Shown: positions 46,274-56,799 of the stretch, piece by piece
Layout: each line of letters begins with the position of its first letter
Numbering within the stretch: position 1 is the first letter of the stretch
Assembly (NCBI GenBank): GCA_028583605.1
Contig: CM053335.1
Coordinates: forward strand, 15,512,053-15,576,052
Direction: 5' to 3'
From: Dastarcus helophoroides
Lineage: Eukaryota; Arthropoda; Insecta; Coleoptera; Bothrideridae
Length of the DNA: 64,000 nt
Made by a program: the position numbers and the translations under genes
Notes under the pieces: model-generated
Databases searched by the model: none
What the model was told of the DNA's origin: nothing
What the model saw: only the letters and a program-made list of their open reading frames with translations

Positions 46274-48223
46274 TTACTTTTTCTTGGGCGCCCCTTTCGA
46301 ATAAAACGCGTCCAAAAACAAGAAAGTAAAAACTATGACAGCCCCAATCCACTGTCTTACAGACAAGACGTTTCCAAAGAAAAGCACCGAGCCTAGTACG
46401 GTGAAAAATTTCCTAGTAGTCGTTACAACAGAAGCTGGAAGTGGCCCAAATTCCGAAACCTGTAGAAGGGAATTAAGATATATTTCTTAGTAAATGGACA
46501 TAATATTTTTGGTAAATTGGCGCGATATTTTTGGTAAATTGGCGTGATATTTTTGGTAAATTGGCGTGATATTTTTGATAAATTGGCCTGATATTTTTTC
46601 ATAATTATTAAACTTTATTAACGATAAAAACGCAACAAAATTTAGTGATATTTTTTGCAAATTTAAGCACTTACCATCGTCATTATAAATATCTGCCCAA
46701 TACCCTGCGTCAAACCCAAAGCAACAAGTTGGTATATAACGTATGGGTAGCGTCCAGTGAACAAGATGAATTCGACACCCTCGCCTGTTACAAGGAGGGC
46801 TCCAGCTAGGAACAAAACAGCCCAAGCGTTCATTTTGAGCATCATTTGGAAGCCTGACGGGGCAGCTTCGGCCCTTATCCTCTCCTAGAATTAACAACGT
46901 GAATCAACCCCCAGAAATCCATCAAGATAAAGACTAAATATAGACATTTTTAACCCCCCCGCCCCTCCTGTGTAGATTTTTAACCCTTGCTGTGTGTATT
47001 TTTAACTCTTAGTATGTCAATTTTCAACCCTTGCTGTGTAGATTTTTAATCCTTGCTGTGTGGATTTTTAACCCACACTGTGTGAATTTTAAACCTTTAT
47101 TGTGTGGAGTTTTAACCCTTTGTATGTGGATTTTTAACCCTAAGCTGTGTGAATTTTAAACCCTTATTGTGTGGATTTTTAACCATTTGTATGACGATTC
47201 TTAACCCTTGCTGTGTGGATTTTGAACCCTTGCTGTGTGGATTTTTAACCCTCAGCTGTGTGGATTTTTAACCCTCAGCTGTGTAAATTTAAAACCCATA
47301 TGTGAGGATCTTTAACCCTTTGTGTGTGGGTTTTAAGCTTTTGTGTGTGGATTTTTAACCCTTTGTGTGTGGTTTTAAACTTTTGTGTGTGGGTTTTAAC
47401 CTTTTGTGTGTGGATTTTTAACCCTTGCTGTGTGGTTTTGTAACCCCTGCTGTGTGGATTTTTAACCCTTAGTGAGTGAATTGTTAACCCTTAATGTGTG
47501 CAATCATCATTGACATTTTCAACCCTTACTGAGTCAAATTCCCCATCGTAACCAATAAACTAACAATAAATCGTCGAGTTTTTAATATTTATTAACACAG
47601 TTAATTATATACGAATAAGAAGCGAAATTACCCTAATAAAAACCACACTTTACCTGGACGGCCCCAGTTAGCCCATCCATCGTCAAGGAAAGAATCAAAA
47701 GCAGCTCGCCGACCCCAAATGTAACCTCATGATTTGCGGCTGCCTTATCCTTATACATAAACAGGATAACGCCCACTACGATGAAGAATATAAAGAAGTA
47801 TTTTCTCAAAGGGTAGCTTTTCTTCCCAACGAGAACCCCCAGTAACAGAACGGGTATCGGCTTGGCTGATTTACCAACAACTTGCGTCGGATAATTTATC
47901 CACCGTAGGGCCATATTCGAGGCTACCATCGCCAATAGATACGTCGAGGCGACGCTGGCGTGGTACAAACTTTTCGTTTTGTCCTCAGCTTGGGGCCATA
48001 TATAACAGGCACCTTTGGCCATTAATAAACTAATCAGACATTGCACAAAAACTAAGGCCAACGTATAAATGTATTTTTCGCTTTGGGTGGATTTGTTCCC
48101 TTCGTCGTCGACGACATCGTAGCTGTATTTCCCTCTAGTCACTTTCTCTTGTAATATACCGAAGTAGAAATAACAAATAAAAATACCCGAAGAGTACAAG
48201 ATGAATTTATTATGTTTTTCCAT
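46274..48223 (-). CDS. meigo: SLC35B1-family ER nucleotide transporter (meigo homologue)
   Basis: Three minus-strand exons, 48223-47654 (190 codons), 46884-46675 (70 codons) and 46459-46274, all join in phase 0 at GT/AG sites (CAG/GTAAAG, ATG/GTAAGT; acceptors TTCTAG and TTCTACAG). The product is 321 aa, matching the family's usual 320-odd. Hallmarks: ICYFYFGILQEKVTRGKY in the first membrane span, NYPTQVVGKSAKPIPVLLLG (residues about 110-129), LSLTMDGLTGAVQ (178-190), GEGVEFI...GRYP, and TTTRKFFTVLGSVLFFGN near the end. About ten hydrophobic spans are expected. The tail APKKK resembles a dilysine-type ER signal but is not a strict KKXX. SLC35B1 sits in the ER membrane; in mammals it is reported as an ATP/ADP exchanger, and in Drosophila meigo affects dendrite targeting. 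Introns hold two minisatellites. Confidence 0.95.
46502..46594. repeat. 22-bp tandem repeat in SLC35B1 intron 2
   Basis: ATATTTTTGGTAAATTGGCG plus TG/CG is repeated four times with few changes within the 215-bp second intron (46460-46674). Confidence 0.9.
46945..47520. repeat. about 20-bp minisatellite in SLC35B1 intron 1
   Basis: TTAACCCTTGCTGTGTGGAT-type units with indels (TTTGTGTGTGG, TCAGCTGTGTGG variants) fill most of the 769-bp first intron (46885-47653). More than 25 degenerate copies. Confidence 0.85.
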
Positions 48224-48826
48224 CGCGATTAAATGATAATTAAATTTCGAGATTTAAAGACGCGGTTTCACTGCATGTTCACTGTATTCTTACCGCACAA
48301 AACAGTCTTACTGACTATAAACGTTTAATTACAACTCATCATATGGAATTGTTGGAACGCCAACAAGAATTATAACTTAACCTCCAAAACATTTTGACAA
48401 CTCGCTTTGAATGGCAGCACATGATTGGCCGTTGCGCACCCAATGAGAAACCTCCAAATCAATTCTATAAACCATAGAACTGGCATGTAGAAAGATAATG
48501 CACTTACGACGGTCTCAAAATAGTTGCGGCCAGCCAATTAGGTGTCGCTGTACATTAAAAAAGTAGGAAAACGAGATTATTCGTTGCATTAGGCGCATTT
48601 TACGATAGGAAGATACTTTTAATACCTCTGTTAGTACCGCTACTTATAAAGTGATAAGTGTGTCTTTGATTATAGACCAATTTATTAATGAAATTGCCTA
48701 TTTATTCTGTTTGTGTTACGTATTTTGTGTTTTCTTTAGTTCTCAACGCCCTCTAATAAACAACAGCAGTTTATAAAAAAACTAAACAATTGATTACTTT
48801 ACATATATTGGTTTCTTTATTATTAT
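48224..48826. other. 5' flank of SLC35B1 gene
   Basis: Upstream region and probable promoter of the minus-strand transporter gene. No TATA-like element stands out; no other gene seen. Confidence 0.4.
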
Positions 48827-49385
48827 TGTTACGTGCGTTATCGGTTCGAATTGATACACGTGATAGATTATACCCACTTTATTACTTAACTCAACTCGGC
48901 ACACTTCAACTGAACAGTAACTCACTAATTATTTACTAATTGCTAACCAACTTATTGCACTTGCTTCTAACTGACTGACTCGAGGGAAAACTGACCGCCT
49001 TTTTATAGTTTCGGCCCGCGGCTTCCAGAATTTTCGGCAGATAAGGCTTATCGAATGCCGAAATTTCTGGAACGGTTATCTGCCGTTTGTTTCGTTATCG
49101 CGGCCGCTTTCCCCTTATCAGCACCTTCTAGAAACTTTTTTTTTATTTACTAAATTCTACAATTCTACTCTAAATCCTATTTCACCTATTTACATTGCGT
49201 TACATTATTATTCTAGCTGAACGGGAACTATTATTTCGTTTGCTTGTTGTTCCTAGTTGTTTGAAGCGGCTTTTACTTATTATTTAGTGAATCAATATAG
49301 TTACATAGTTCAACATCATGAGACGCTATTAGACACAAAACATATAATATGTTCGATCGCCATCTTCTTGTCTCCCCCCTTAACA
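48827..49385 (-). mobile_element. solo LTR of a Ty3/Gypsy-like retrotransposon
   Basis: On the minus strand the 559-bp segment starts TGTTAAGGGGGGAGAC and ends GCACGTAACA, so TGTTA...TAACA termini match. It has the internal order of an LTR: GC-rich U3 with a short inverted pair (AGATAACCGTTCCAGAAATT and its partner), TATA box ACTATAAAAAGG (plus 48998-49009), initiator-like TCAGTCAGTTAG, and polyadenylation signal AATAAAG (plus 48877-48883) before the end. No internal gag-pol and no second LTR are present, so it is a solo LTR left by recombination. I cannot find a 4-6-bp target duplication at these ends. Confidence 0.75.
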
Positions 49386-49885
49386 CATAGCGCCAAATTC
49401 AAATAACAACAACCCCAGTTAGGTTAAGATATTTCAACGTTAATCGATTTTCTAGTGATTTGCTTTAAATTTTACCTAAACACTGACTAGTCTATGGCTG
49501 GATGCTGCTGAAAGTTTTGCCAATGCATATGCAGAATTGGAAAATTCGTAGCGGCGCACTGAAGTCGCAAAACTTATTGTTAAAGTTACAATTTTTAGAT
49601 ATCTTAAGTTAAATATCCTATTTTTTCAGTAAAACAAACATTAATTAAGAAAAATCCAAAATTAGAATCCAAAGTTTGAGTTTCTTAGTCTCGAAATTTT
49701 AACTTTAACCTAAAATGTTCGATCTTTTACTCGAGATTTGGATTTCTCTCAAAATTTCGGGACAAATACCAGTACGGTATCGAATTCAGGACATTTATTG
49801 TCAAAATTACGATTTCTAACTATATTGTTTTCGTTCTTCCGATAAAGTAGTTGTTAACTAAGAAGAAAATGCAACTTTTAAAATA
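49386..49885. other. intergenic with decayed AAATTTCG words
   Basis: No gene seen. From about 49660 the sequence again carries dispersed AAATTT(C/T)G words. Confidence 0.4.
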
Positions 49886-49889
49886 AAAA

Positions 49890-50046
49890 TCGAAATTTTG
49901 AGGTTTATCTCGAATTTTGAGGTTTATCTCGAATTTTGAGGTTTACCTCGAATTTTGAGGTTTATCTCGAATTTTGAGGTTAATCTCGAATTTTGAGGTT
50001 TATCTCGAATTTTGAGGTTTATCTCGAATTTTGAGGTTTATCTCGA
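49890..50046. repeat. 19-bp tandem repeat, about eight copies
   Basis: TCTCGAATTTTGAGGTTTA repeats with exact 19-bp spacing; one copy has ACC for ATC and one has TTAA for TTTA. Confidence 0.92.
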
Positions 50047-50466
50047 AATTTCGGCTTTAAAGTAAAAATGTCGACCTTTTACTCAAAGTTTGAATTTTTC
50101 CAAATATTTCGGGAAAAAAAAGTCATTTTTTCCGTAGTACACACTTCAATTAAGAAAAACATCCAAATTTCAAAATTAGAATCGAAATTCTGCGTTGAAG
50201 CTTGAAAATTCAATTTTAAACTAAAAATTTCGATCTTTTCCGTCGATATTTGGATTTTCCCCAAATTTCTCGGAAAAAGATAATAAATTTCAATTAACAG
50301 ATTGAAGTTGAAATGTTGACAACTTTTTCATTTACATTTCAAAATTTGAACCTATTTTGAAGTATATTTTCAACTTAAAACCAATTTTAGTTCAATTTTT
50401 CGAATTTTAACTCAAAGTTTTAAGAAAGTATTGAAGATTTTGGGTTATTATAGAAATTTTAATGAC
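50047..50466. repeat. decayed AAATTTCG-type repeat
   Basis: Loose recurrences such as CGATCTTTT(C/A)C...ATTTGGATTT(T/C)C near 49730 and 50230 indicate an old duplicated array of about 480-500 bp. Confidence 0.5.
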
Positions 50467-50479
50467 AAGAATTCTTTGT

Positions 50480-50650
50480 AAACAATTGAAATACAAATCT
50501 TGAGATACTGTATCTCTTTGAAGATGATAGCTTGGCTGTCGAAACGCGTTGGAGCAACTTTTGTTGTGTTTTTTAATCTTTCTTCGTTTCAGAGGCCAAG
50601 ATTTGTATTTCAATTTTTGAAGATAACCAAGGACCAGTCCGTTCCACCAA
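50480..50650 (+). mobile_element. short retroelement relic, copy F, with 13/14-bp target duplication
   Basis: AAGAATTCTTTGT (50467-50479) and AAGAATTTTTTTGT (50651-50664) flank it, differing only in the T run. It begins with a 20-base antisense segment (CAATTGAAATACAAATCTTG) matching the sense arm at about 50600. Then follow the hammerhead motif, the arm and the terminus GGACCAGTCCGTTCCACCAA. Confidence 0.65.
50514..50554 (+). ncRNA. hammerhead-ribozyme-like motif, copy F (core mutated)
   Basis: CTCT, TTGAAGA (the invariant first C of the core is T here), stem II GATAGC/GCTGTC with one G-U pair, GAAA, stem III word ACGCGT, GGAG. The C-to-T change should abolish cleavage. Confidence 0.45.
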
Positions 50651-50664
50651 AAGAATTTTTTTGT

Positions 50665-51381
50665 TGATGTATTTTCTAAGAAGTGATTTTAAAATCTATG
50701 GTTCTACGTCTTCAACTTCGACTCTAGTAAATAATAAAAAAATAAAGTAAAATAAAGGTAGTTCAATTTGCAACAACAAATGCAACAAAACTTTAACAAT
50801 CAATGGCCATATTCTATGTCGCGCTTCTATAAAAATTCTATTTTTAATTTAAAAATAATTACGATTTACTATTGTATTTCCAATTCTTTATATTTAAAGC
50901 AATTTTATATATATTGGCAACGCTGGATGCCACTCCGAATTGTCAAAGCTAGACGATATATATTTACGTAGTAGGTATTCCAAATAGGCGTATTCTATGA
51001 CATTTGTTTTTTTAATATTTTGTGATTTGTATTGTGATAGTTCTATGAGCTTTTTATTATTTTTTTGCCGTTTTTAGTCAATTAACTAGCGATTCTTTCA
51101 AGGAGATAAGCTTTTTTTTCGGATGGACATCAAGAAATTAAACAAAAACACTTTTTCTCAGTAGCACCTTCGACGACAGTTACTTTGATAAGTTAGGTTA
51201 GGTTTCTGCAACTGTAGGGGAATACCCCGTTGCGGATTCCAGTTTTATAATTTTATTATTGTTATTACCTTCACTCTTATTTAATACGGAAATTCGAAAG
51301 ATTCTCTCTAAAAGTCTTGCTATAAAGTAAGTAAAGTTGAATTAAATTGTATGTAGTGCTAAGCGTAGTCGTAGCTGCAAA
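50665..51381. other. 5' flank of Dredd, no other gene seen
   Basis: AT-rich upstream region likely containing the Dredd promoter and 5'UTR. No clear TATA or NF-kB-like site was identified by eye. A purported ORF at 50768-50971 has no family features. Confidence 0.4.
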
Positions 51382-53895
51382 ATGGGTGGTTGGTTCGCAA
51401 AGTCGGAAATTTCAACAGAAAACTTATCCGACGAAGAACTTGATTACGATTTTCCAACAGCTGCAGGTATTAAGTTGATATTTTGCTGTTTTAGTTCTTA
51501 AAAGCTTGTCCAATGGTTGTAGATGAAGAGTCTGTAGCCGTTGATGCCTCTGGGAATTTAAGTGATCGTCATTCTAATTTTGGCTCATCAGTTTTGAGTA
51601 TTAATGAAGCAGATGACTATTTAAGCATCGACGAGAAGGTATGTTTCCAAATTTGGGTGTCAACTTGTTGAAAAAAGCATCTAAAATTACCAATCTTTTT
51701 AGGTGGCTTTAGCGTTCCTGCTATATGATGGTGATGTCAAATTTGCTTTTGGTGAAATTAAAAATATTTTATCGGGTCAAAATGTTAGGGTTCTCAGCGA
51801 TTGGGAAATACGCTCTGATGTAGAAAATCCTGATGATTGGAAAAATAAAATGATAGAGGCCCTCACCATAGTAAAGAATTTTAAAGTTTTACGATACTTA
51901 GGTAAGCGGTTTCTCCTTTTCGAATCACAGTTTAAGCCGTGCGTTTTCAAGGTTACAACAAATCTGATCTAATTGCACGATATCTTCCAAAATATCCTCG
52001 AATTTCCACATATATAGACAAAGTTCGGAAAACCCTCTATTGGCTATGCGAGACGCTCAAGGCCCAAGAAGCCGAGGTTTTCCTATCCAGTATAGAAGCA
52101 GATTCGAAAGCTAAAAATTTACCATTTAAACGAGGGGAATTCCTTGAAATGGATTTCCTAAATTTGCTTCTAATGGAATATATCACCCCGTTAAACCTCA
52201 CAGCTGTGTATCAAATTTTGGCACGTATGAAAGTAACGGAGACGATTCTTGACAACCTCAAGGAAGTAGCCACCTGTGAGGTCCCCTTGATGCGCCCCAG
52301 TAGTAAAATCGTGCAGAATTACACGCAGGATAAACATGTTGATGTTGCCGGGCCGTCAAGTAGAAAATTGCAGGAAGATTACTCTGTTTCGGGCTACGTT
52401 GATGATTCGAAACCAACTGGAGGGGTAGACCTCAATGAACGATATGAAATCAATGAGGAAAAACCCGGCGTTTGCCTGATAATCAATCAGGTGAAATTCT
52501 ACAGGGAGTGCAACCCATCGTATGAAGTGAGTACAGTAGCATTAGTGAGAAAACGCAATTGATTGAGCTTTTAGCATTTGCTTGTGAAAAATGGGGTACT
52601 GGAAGAGAGATTGGGGTCAGAAAAGGATAGGGACCACTTAGAGAGAGTTTTTAAAAGACGCAATTTCAGAGTAGTTAAAAAAGAAGACTTGAATCATATG
52701 GAATTGATCATGGCGATTCAACGAGTTATTGAAAGTATGGACGAAGAGTCTAGTTTATTTGTAGCCATTTTGTCGCACGGGGACGAAGGTATTTTAACAT
52801 TTTTACTTCTATTGTACACATGTTGTTAGTTGTGTTGATTTTACTTGATTTGTTTTCAGGAGTCGTTTACGGTAGTAATAGCTGCTCTGTGTCCCATAAC
52901 AAAATCATTGGGGCAATGTGCTGTCCCACTCTGGAAGGGAAGCCGAAAGTTCTTATTGTTCAGGCATGTCAAGGGAACGTAATTCAGAAAGGTTGCTTTT
53001 TCATCTTGAAGTTAAACGGAAAAAATCGATAAAAGTCGAAATTTTGGCGAAAACAATACATAATAAATTATAAACATTTTAAAAGAGAATTAACCAAATT
53101 TCGAGTTTAAACACACAACTTAGGATACGGAATTTTGGAAAAAGTGGCCACAGTTTGAGATCAACTCGAAATCTAAAAAAAATTTCGACTTTTTCTCGAA
53201 GTTCGACTGTTATCGTAGTAAAATGGAAATTTTAAAATTCGACTCTTGTTAAAAACTTTCTCTATTCTGAAAAATTGGATTATTTTCATAATTTCGATTT
53301 TTAAAATACATGTCGTTAGATGACGATGTCGTGATGTCGCCATTGCCAAGCTTTGCATTTATTTACATAGAAAATGTGTTGTGCTATATGCGCGACAGTA
53401 GAAAATCGAGAACATGCGCGAGACCTGGCAACAGACTGGCGGACAAACAGACAGACAACTTGCGCATTTATATATTAGTAAGGATTTGGAATTTTTTAGT
53501 GATTAAACCACGGGAGGACATAAACGATGCGCACGCCACTGACGGACCCACGAATACCACAGAGTCCAGTGCATATAGCGCAGATTTGTGTATTCTGTGG
53601 GCTACAGTTCCCGGTAACAGCGCTATTAGACACAAGCGCGAAGGTTCTTGGTTTATTCAAACATTCTGCACGAAAATTGAACAGTTCGCTGATAAGTATT
53701 GACTCAAAATCCATCCACTCGATAGAGTTAATAAAGGGAATTTTCAGGTATCATTTGGAAGACATTTGCTTGGATATTCAAAGATGTATAAGAAGAAAAG
53801 AATGGAAAAATCCGTACGATGGTTTTGAGTATGGAATGACCCCAATGCGGTCATATACTTTTGATAAGCATTTTTATTTTCCTAAAGCGAAGTGA
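51382..53895 (+). CDS. Dredd: initiator caspase Dredd (caspase-8 family)
   Basis: Dredd is the cytosolic cysteine protease of the insect IMD immune pathway; it binds FADD through death-effector domains and cleaves IMD and the NF-kB factor Relish. Eight exons join in frame: 51382-51466, 51523-51638, 51703-51901, 51952-52526, 52575-52788, 52860-52991, 53500-53695, 53748-53895, giving 554 aa. Residues about 68-245 are helical and Leu-rich, fitting tandem death-effector domains. The p20 part starts near VCLIINQVKFYRE (307-319). Catalytic His393 lies in SHGDEG and Cys433 in QACQG. The p10 part has SADLCILWATVPG and GSWFIQ (489-494) and ends TFDKHFYFPKAK. The linker 441-465 carries Asp447, 450 and 455 as possible cleavage sites. 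Intron sizes are mostly 48-71 bp; intron 6 (508 bp) contains AT-repeat debris. Splice sites are inferred by eye; exon 8 entry (GATAA/GTATTG donor) is the weakest. Somewhat longer than Drosophila Dredd. Confidence 0.93.
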
Positions 53896-53942
53896 CGAGG
53901 TCACTAATATTAATTTCGCGTTAAATTTTTAAAATTATATAG

Positions 53943-53948
53943 AATAAA
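53943..53948 (+). terminator. polyadenylation signal of Dredd
   Basis: AATAAA lies 48 bp after the stop codon, giving a short 3'UTR. Confidence 0.7.
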
Positions 53949-54084
53949 GTTATTTTTAAATAATTGTCGTTGTTTATTACCCATTTTCCACATGGTTTAA
54001 TGAAATAGCTTCATTGCACAAAGAGAATACGCATCAGTTGCTCTTCAAGTACCGCCATTTTGAAGATATACAGCGTTCGTATTT

Positions 54085-54510
54085 TCCGTCTACAAGCGTC
54101 TGATCTACAACTTTTTAAATCTATACTCTTCGGCAGTGTTGCCGGATCTCCCGATTATTCTTAAGATTATACAACTTTGGTACACTTTCACATTTTCCGT
54201 CTGCTGATCTGCAATTTTTTAATTCTATGCTCTTCGGCAGAGTTTTGGATCTCCCGATTATTCTTAAGATTATACAACTTTGGTTACACTTTCACATTTT
54301 CCGTCTGCTGATTCCGCAACTTTTTAATTCTATGCTCTTTGGCAGACTTCTGGGTTTCTCGATTATTCTGAAGATTATACAACTTTGGTTACACTTTCAC
54401 ATTTTTCATCTGCTCATCCGCAACTTTTTAATTCTATGCTCTTTGGCAGACTTACTGGATTTCTCGATTATTCTTAAGATTATACAACTTTGGTTACAAT
54501 TTCACGAATA
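54085..54510. repeat. 104-bp tandem repeat, four copies
   Basis: Units contain GATCTGCAACTTTTTAATTC, CTCTTCGGCAG and ATTATTCTTAAGATTATACA. CTCTT(C/T)GGCAG lies at about 54126, 54230, 54335 and 54439. A fragment of the unit recurs near 54965-55012. Confidence 0.9.
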
Positions 54511-54600
54511 AGGTAGCAATCTTCATGAATTTTGTCTTTACCAAAATAACGAATAAGGCTAGCAAATTTCATGAATTTTGTCTTTATCAAAATAACGAAT
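54511..54600. repeat. 57-bp direct duplication
   Basis: AATAAGG(C)TAGCAA..TTCATGAATTTTGTCTTTA is present twice in tandem, immediately after the 104-bp array. Confidence 0.8.
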
Positions 54601-55428
54601 AATTTAATACCACATTTGATCAATCAATTAAGAAAATACTTTTCTATAAGTTGCTAGAATGAATATGAGAAAAAATGACAGCAGCACACTAGATTAGAAA
54701 ACTTGTTGTACACCTGACAGTTTGTCTCATCCGTCAACACTCAGGTCCAGTTTGTGGCGTCATCTGTTTGACACGCGCTACATTATAAGGTTGTAATTGG
54801 CGTCAGTATGCCATATTTATTGTTAAATAGAGTTTTCAAGTCGTGCAATTCAAATATTTTCATTTGGAAAGGGTTAAAAATATCAAGTATTAAAATTATC
54901 CACTAATTAATACAGAAAATTAAGTTTCCCGTCAATCACCGCCATTTTGAAAAGATTCGGCGTTTGTATTCTTCATCTGCAAGCGTGCGCTCCATAGCTT
55001 TTTAATTCTATGCTCCACGTCCATAGGCGCCATCTTAGAATAATATTCTAAAAGTGCCACCCGTTGGTCTTGTCTTTGGCGCCATCTACACGCCACCCGT
55101 CACGAATGCGTTGAAATTGTACACCCCCAAATAAAGCGAAACTAAATAAATACTTCCCTTAACACTCTACAATGTGCGAGCTAAACCAAGAACCCATGGG
55201 GTCGCAATAGGGTGCTGTCGTAATCGCCAACGATCAATTTATTAGCCTTCAGGCCGGCGATACCACCACGTGTTGCCGATGTCAACAGAAGCGTCCAATA
55301 GCGTCTCGCCGAAATCAGCTGCTACTAAAACATAATGGCGGACTGTTATTGTAAACTAAACATTGTTGTTTTTTAATAAATCCCGATTTGGGCGTAGATT
55401 TTCGTTAATTATCAGAGTGCGTTAGAAA
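54601..55428. other. spacer and 5' flank of the gene starting at 55429
   Basis: No other gene seen. GC content rises from about 55030 to 55330, consistent with a promoter region. Confidence 0.4.
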
Positions 55429-55510
55429 ATGCCGAAACGGAATTCGAAAGTGAACGGGGCGCCGGGTAAGAAGGTGCAAAAACCGACAAAGAATGGCAAA
55501 CCAGCTGTCG
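55429..55510 (+). CDS. first coding exon of an unidentified basic protein
   Basis: ATG at 55429 opens 27 codons rich in Lys, Asn, Gly and Pro (MPKRNSKVNGAPGKKVQKPT...KPAVG), ending in phase 1 at G then GTGAGT (intron from 55511). The region is GC-richer than its surroundings and the third positions are not repeat-like. A short, basic, nuclear-localisation-like N terminus followed by a long first intron is typical of regulatory or chromatin genes, but I do not recognise the protein. No next exon in the right phase was identified before 64000, so the first intron may exceed 8 kb. It could alternatively be a small uORF or chance; the good donor favours a real exon. Confidence 0.5.
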
Positions 55511-56345
55511 GTGAGTTGTTTTTGCTTATTCGTCGTGGATGACCTTCGATGATAAACAAGATCTGCGTAATATTTGTATTTTTGTTGTTATGTATACGTT
55601 TGGGCGACGTTGTTGTAACGCCAAGCGAATGTATCATTCATGTATTAGGGGTTGAGCTTACGCCGAATTTGTTACTAATATAAACAAATCGTGGGTTTTA
55701 CCACTATGAGGTTATGGTTTTAAGCCCGTTTTTTATACACTGTTGACGTGCGAATAGTGGGCGTTGAAAAATTTGAAATTGCCACTCACAGAGCATAGTA
55801 ACTGTCAAGTTGTGATTCAAATTTAAAACGCAATTTCAAGAAGTATTTGCATATTAGTAATCGCTTGGAAACCTAAGGATTTTAAATAATTTTACCTACT
55901 TTGATTCGTTTCACTATAAATTCGATAACTGTATGGCGATTATTTTAACCTAACAACAACCATCACAGAGACAAGTACCCATCTGTTTATTTTAATTTTC
56001 TTCATAATTTATTGTAAGACGATGTAATCAATCATTAAAAAAGAAGACACTTTGGTATGTCAATAATATATTTAATGCTACGACTAGTACAGTAAAAATA
56101 TTACATATTTGAAATATCAATAACCTTTATCTATTTACCTCTGTGACTTGTGAAATGCCGTAACAATACACGAACTTCAGTATACACTTTTCTGTATTAA
56201 TAGTTGCTGACTATTGCGCTTGCATGTAATTATTTTTAAAATATGCCATAAACAGCATATTTATTTTCGAAACTTGTTAAAACTTACAATAATTTAGACA
56301 AATTAACACTCCAAATATTTGACAGTTCAGGATTGGCCCCAATAT
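55511..56345. other. probable intron sequence, no gene seen
   Basis: AT-rich unique DNA downstream of the 55429 exon. Confidence 0.35.
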
Positions 56346-56700
56346 CTATGTTAACTCAACGAACACAGAGACTTGTGAACAGGGACGGACTGAGGCGCTT
56401 GCCCTAATTCTGCTGTTTATTTTAGTCATTTTCGGACTATTTTACTTGCATAATTATTTTTAACATTCCATTTTGATAAATATAGTATATTTATCCTTGA
56501 ATTATGAAAATATTCATACCGATTTACGCCCATAGTATTATTTTACGTCAAACATTATTTGACAGTTAGGGGTGGACTATAGGTCGAGAGGACGAACACA
56601 GATATTTTATATTTGGACAGGGACGGGCTAAGCCGTGTTCGCTAAGACAGGGACGGACTAAGTTTAGTGCGCTAAGACAGGGGCGGATTAAGGTTTAATT
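56346..56700. repeat. CAGGGACGGACTAAG repeats (possible hAT-type ends)
   Basis: ACAGGGACGGACTGAGGCGC near 56380 and then three close units (ACAGGGACGGGCTAAGCCGT, ACAGGGACGGACTAAGTTTA, ACAGGGGCGGATTAAGGTTT) between 56617 and 56697 at about 34-38-bp spacing. CAGGG(A/G)CGGA is reminiscent of hAT transposon termini, so this may be a stack of relic ends. Confidence 0.5.
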
Positions 56701-56799
56701 TCTCTGCCGTCTTTTACTGTTGTGTTTTTTTAAAGCTGTTAATTGTCAAATAGGACGGAACAAATCTGAAATATTTCATTTTTGCCTTCGGCTTTAAAT

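Noticed and set aside
46945..47520. TTAACCC words suggesting interstitial telomeric repeats
   Set aside because: The unit is about 20 bp with TGTGTGGAT; insect telomeres are normally TTAGG and the spacing does not fit.
53173..53714. Minus-strand ORFs across Dredd intron 6 and exon 7
   Set aside because: Shadow of the Dredd coding exon on the other strand.
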